64,000 bases of DNA from Planctomycetota bacterium (lineage in GTDB: Bacteria > Planctomycetota > OFTM77): NCBI GenBank assembly GCA_029260795.1, contig JAJDCO010000149.1, forward strand, positions 62,001-126,000. Direction: 5' to 3'. Both the position numbers and the translations under genes were made by a program. Each line of letters opens with the position of its first letter. The stretch's first letter is position 1. The notes beneath the pieces were generated by a model. The model was not told the DNA's origin and searched no databases. It saw only the letters and a list, made by a program, of their open reading frames with translations. Shown piece after piece: positions 62,287 to 64,000 of this stretch.

Positions 62287-64000
62287 TCATCGAAACAGCT
62301 GATCGATGCGCTCGGCGTGACGCTCGAGGATGACTTGACGCTTCAGCTTGAACGTCGGCGTGACCTCGCCGGTCTCGATCGTGAACGGACGGTCCATGAG
62401 CTGGATCTTGGCGACGCGCTCGAAGGGGCGCAGGCGCTTCGTCAGGCGTTCGAGCTCCTCACGAATGGCGCGACCGACCGGGCCGTCGGGGAGGATCCGC
62501 TCGGTGCTCGAGAGGCGAGTGAGGTCGATGCCACGGGTGAGGAACCCTTCCTGATCCGGCACGACGAGCGCTCCGAGCTGCTTGCGATCTTGACCGACCA
62601 CGAGGATCTGCGCGACCAGAGGGCTGGTGCCGATCTCGGACTCGACCACCGCCGGCTCGACGTTCTCTCCACCCGAGAGGACGATGGTGTCCTTGGAGCG
62701 TCCCACGATGACGAGCTCGCCGGTGGGTGCGATTCGCACCAGGTCGCCGGTCGACAACCAGCCCTTGTCGTCGAGCACACGGCGAGTGGCTCGCTCGTTG
62801 CGAAAGTAGCCCTTCATCACTTGGGGTCCCCGCACGAGGAGGATACCGATGCGCCCCTGCTCGAGCTCGCGACCCTCGGGATCTACGACGCGCAGATACG
62901 TGTCGACCAAGGGACGGCCGATCGAGCCGATGAGGTTTTGATCAAATGTGCGTACGGAGACGATCGGCGCGGTCTCGGTCAAGCCGTAGCCGTTGAACAG
63001 CGGCATGCCGATGGCTTGGAAGAACACGTCGATGCCTTCGGGCAGAGAGCCGCCGCCGCTGATGCCGAGGCGCATCTTTCCGCCGAGCGCAGCCCGGACT
63101 TTTCTGAAGACGAGTCGGTCACCGAGGCGAGCCATCGGGCGATCGAAGAGGCTCTGAAGCCGCTCCTTCCAGCCGACCGGTGGTCGGTTCCCGAGCGCAC
63201 GGGCCGCCTCCCCGCAGCGGAGTCGCGCCTGTCGCTGAGCGCTGCCGAGAAAGCGGCGGGCCAGCAGCCGCCGGAATGCGGGAGCCTTTTCGAGCTGCGC
63301 GTCGATCGAGCAGTGGAGGGCTTCCCAGATTCGCGGCACCGCGCCGAGAATCGTCGGAGCCTGCTCGCTCAGATCCTTCCGGAATCGGCGCCGATCCGTG
63401 TAGACGAGCTGAGCACCGCGATCGAGGACGATGTACTCGAGAACGCGTTCGAACATGTGCCAGCAAGGCAAGATCGACAGCAGGACGTCGTCGCGTGTGA
63501 CCGGGACTCGTTTCCGGATCGCCCGGACATTGTGCAGGATGTTGCGGTGCGAGAGCATCACCCCTTTGGGGTCGCCGGTGGTCCCGGAGGTATACACGAT
63601 CGTCGCGACATCGTCGGGATCGATCGCAGCCGCCGATTCCTCGACCCGCCGTGAGCCACGGTCTCGGAGAACCCGGCCTCGCTCGACCAGCGAGTCCCAA
63701 TCCGTCAGGCCTTCCTGCCCCGGACCCTCGACTCGCCCGCCGATCAAAACCAGCCATCGGAGCTCTGGCAATGACTCCCGCTGATCCCGGACCTCCTCGA
63801 AGCGCTTTCGACCTTGGACGAAAGCCACCCGCGAGCCCGAGTGCTTCAGAATGAACAGCGTCTCGTCGAGCGTGGTGTCGGTGCCGCGCGGGACGTCGAT
63901 GCAGCCGGCCGTCAACGTCGCCAGATCGGCGACCAGCCATTCGACGCAGTTGTCCGCCAACAACCCGACTCGGGCTCCGGGCTCGACTCCGAGATCGAGA
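62287..64000 (-). CDS. Long-chain acyl-CoA/acyl-ACP synthetase (AMP-forming), partial
   Basis: The C-terminal 570 residues of an AMP-binding synthetase that activates a fatty acid through an acyl-adenylate. The P-loop is TIVYTSGTTGDPKGVMLSHRN, the A5 motif GYGLTETAP and the A7/A8 hinge STGDLVRIAPTGELVIVGR. The frame is open to base 64000, so the N-terminus is outside the window. The long-chain group (FadD/AAE-like) is suggested by the linker text and length. It may supply acyl groups to the PlsC-ACP fusion at 27259-28353, but the genes are 34 kb apart and this is speculation. Confidence 0.9.
   Translation of the reverse strand, partial: LDLGVEPGARVGLLADNCVEWLVADLATLTAGCIDVPRGTDTTLDETLFILKHSGSRVAFVQGRKRFEEVRDQRESLPELRWLVLIGGRVEGPGQEGLTDWDSLVERGRVLRDRGSRRVEESAAAIDPDDVATIVYTSGTTGDPKGVMLSHRNILHNVRAIRKRVPVTRDDVLLSILPCWHMFERVLEYIVLDRGAQLVYTDRRRFRKDLSEQAPTILGAVPRIWEALHCSIDAQLEKAPAFRRLLARRFLGSAQRQARLRCGEAARALGNRPPVGWKERLQSLFDRPMARLGDRLVFRKVRAALGGKMRLGISGGGSLPEGIDVFFQAIGMPLFNGYGLTETAPIVSVRTFDQNLIGSIGRPLVDTYLRVVDPEGRELEQGRIGILLVRGPQVMKGYFRNERATRRVLDDKGWLSTGDLVRIAPTGELVIVGRSKDTIVLSGGENVEPAVVESEIGTSPLVAQILVVGQDRKQLGALVVPDQEGFLTRGIDLTRLSSTERILPDGPVGRAIREELERLTKRLRPFERVAKIQLMDRPFTIETGEVTPTFKLKRQVILERHAERIDQLFR

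Overview
The window is GC-rich bacterial chromosome with densely packed genes on both strands. The domain set points to Planctomycetota or a close relative: a planctomycete-type cytochrome/DUF1549/DUF1553 protein followed by a DUF1501 protein, an FG-GAP/UnbV (CRTAC1-like) protein behind a multiheme cytochrome, a sulfatase-like membrane protein, and an acyltransferase fused to an acyl carrier protein. This placement is inference from gene content; no rRNA or tRNA gene was seen.

Respiration (1-17686). The left edge cuts into narH, followed by narJ, narI, two NarK-type transporters and a complete actABCDEF set for alternative complex III (ACIII). All run in one direction with overlaps or short gaps, so a nitrate respiration module and a quinol:cytochrome c oxidoreductase look like one operon, with no terminal oxidase attached. 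A convergent radical-SAM-like gene with unusual cysteine spacing follows. After it comes a two-gene unit: a membrane protein joining a b-type cytochrome-like domain to a pentaheme c domain, and an FG-GAP/UnbV protein.

Signalling (18168-26366). A sigma-54 response regulator is transcribed divergently from a MASE1-like histidine kinase. The kinase gene overlaps a 1586-residue hybrid sensor with about 14 propeller blades, a Y_Y_Y domain, PAS, kinase and receiver.

Mixed metabolism (26452-42243). This part holds a two-domain VOC protein, a PlsC-ACP fusion, a BCP peroxiredoxin, the DUF1549/DUF1501 pair and phosphoenolpyruvate carboxylase. It continues with a GT-C/sulfatase-like fusion protein that has a threonine in place of the sulfatase cysteine, and two further membrane genes of glycan type.

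Housekeeping (42545-48050). Two operons, ruvC-HhH-nadC-rsbW-like-vanZ (minus) and ispD-ispF-purB (plus), diverge from overlapping sigma-70-like promoters.

Envelope genes (48161-61801). A very repetitive two-PDZ exported protein has its own terminator. It is followed by an EamA transporter, a pseudopilin-like protein, a MacB-like ABC system with two permeases, a GT-C glycosyltransferase, a propeller lipoprotein, a TIM-barrel protein and a sarcosine-oxidase-like flavoenzyme. The right end holds two blocks of non-coding tandem repeats and an acyl-CoA synthetase cut by the window edge.
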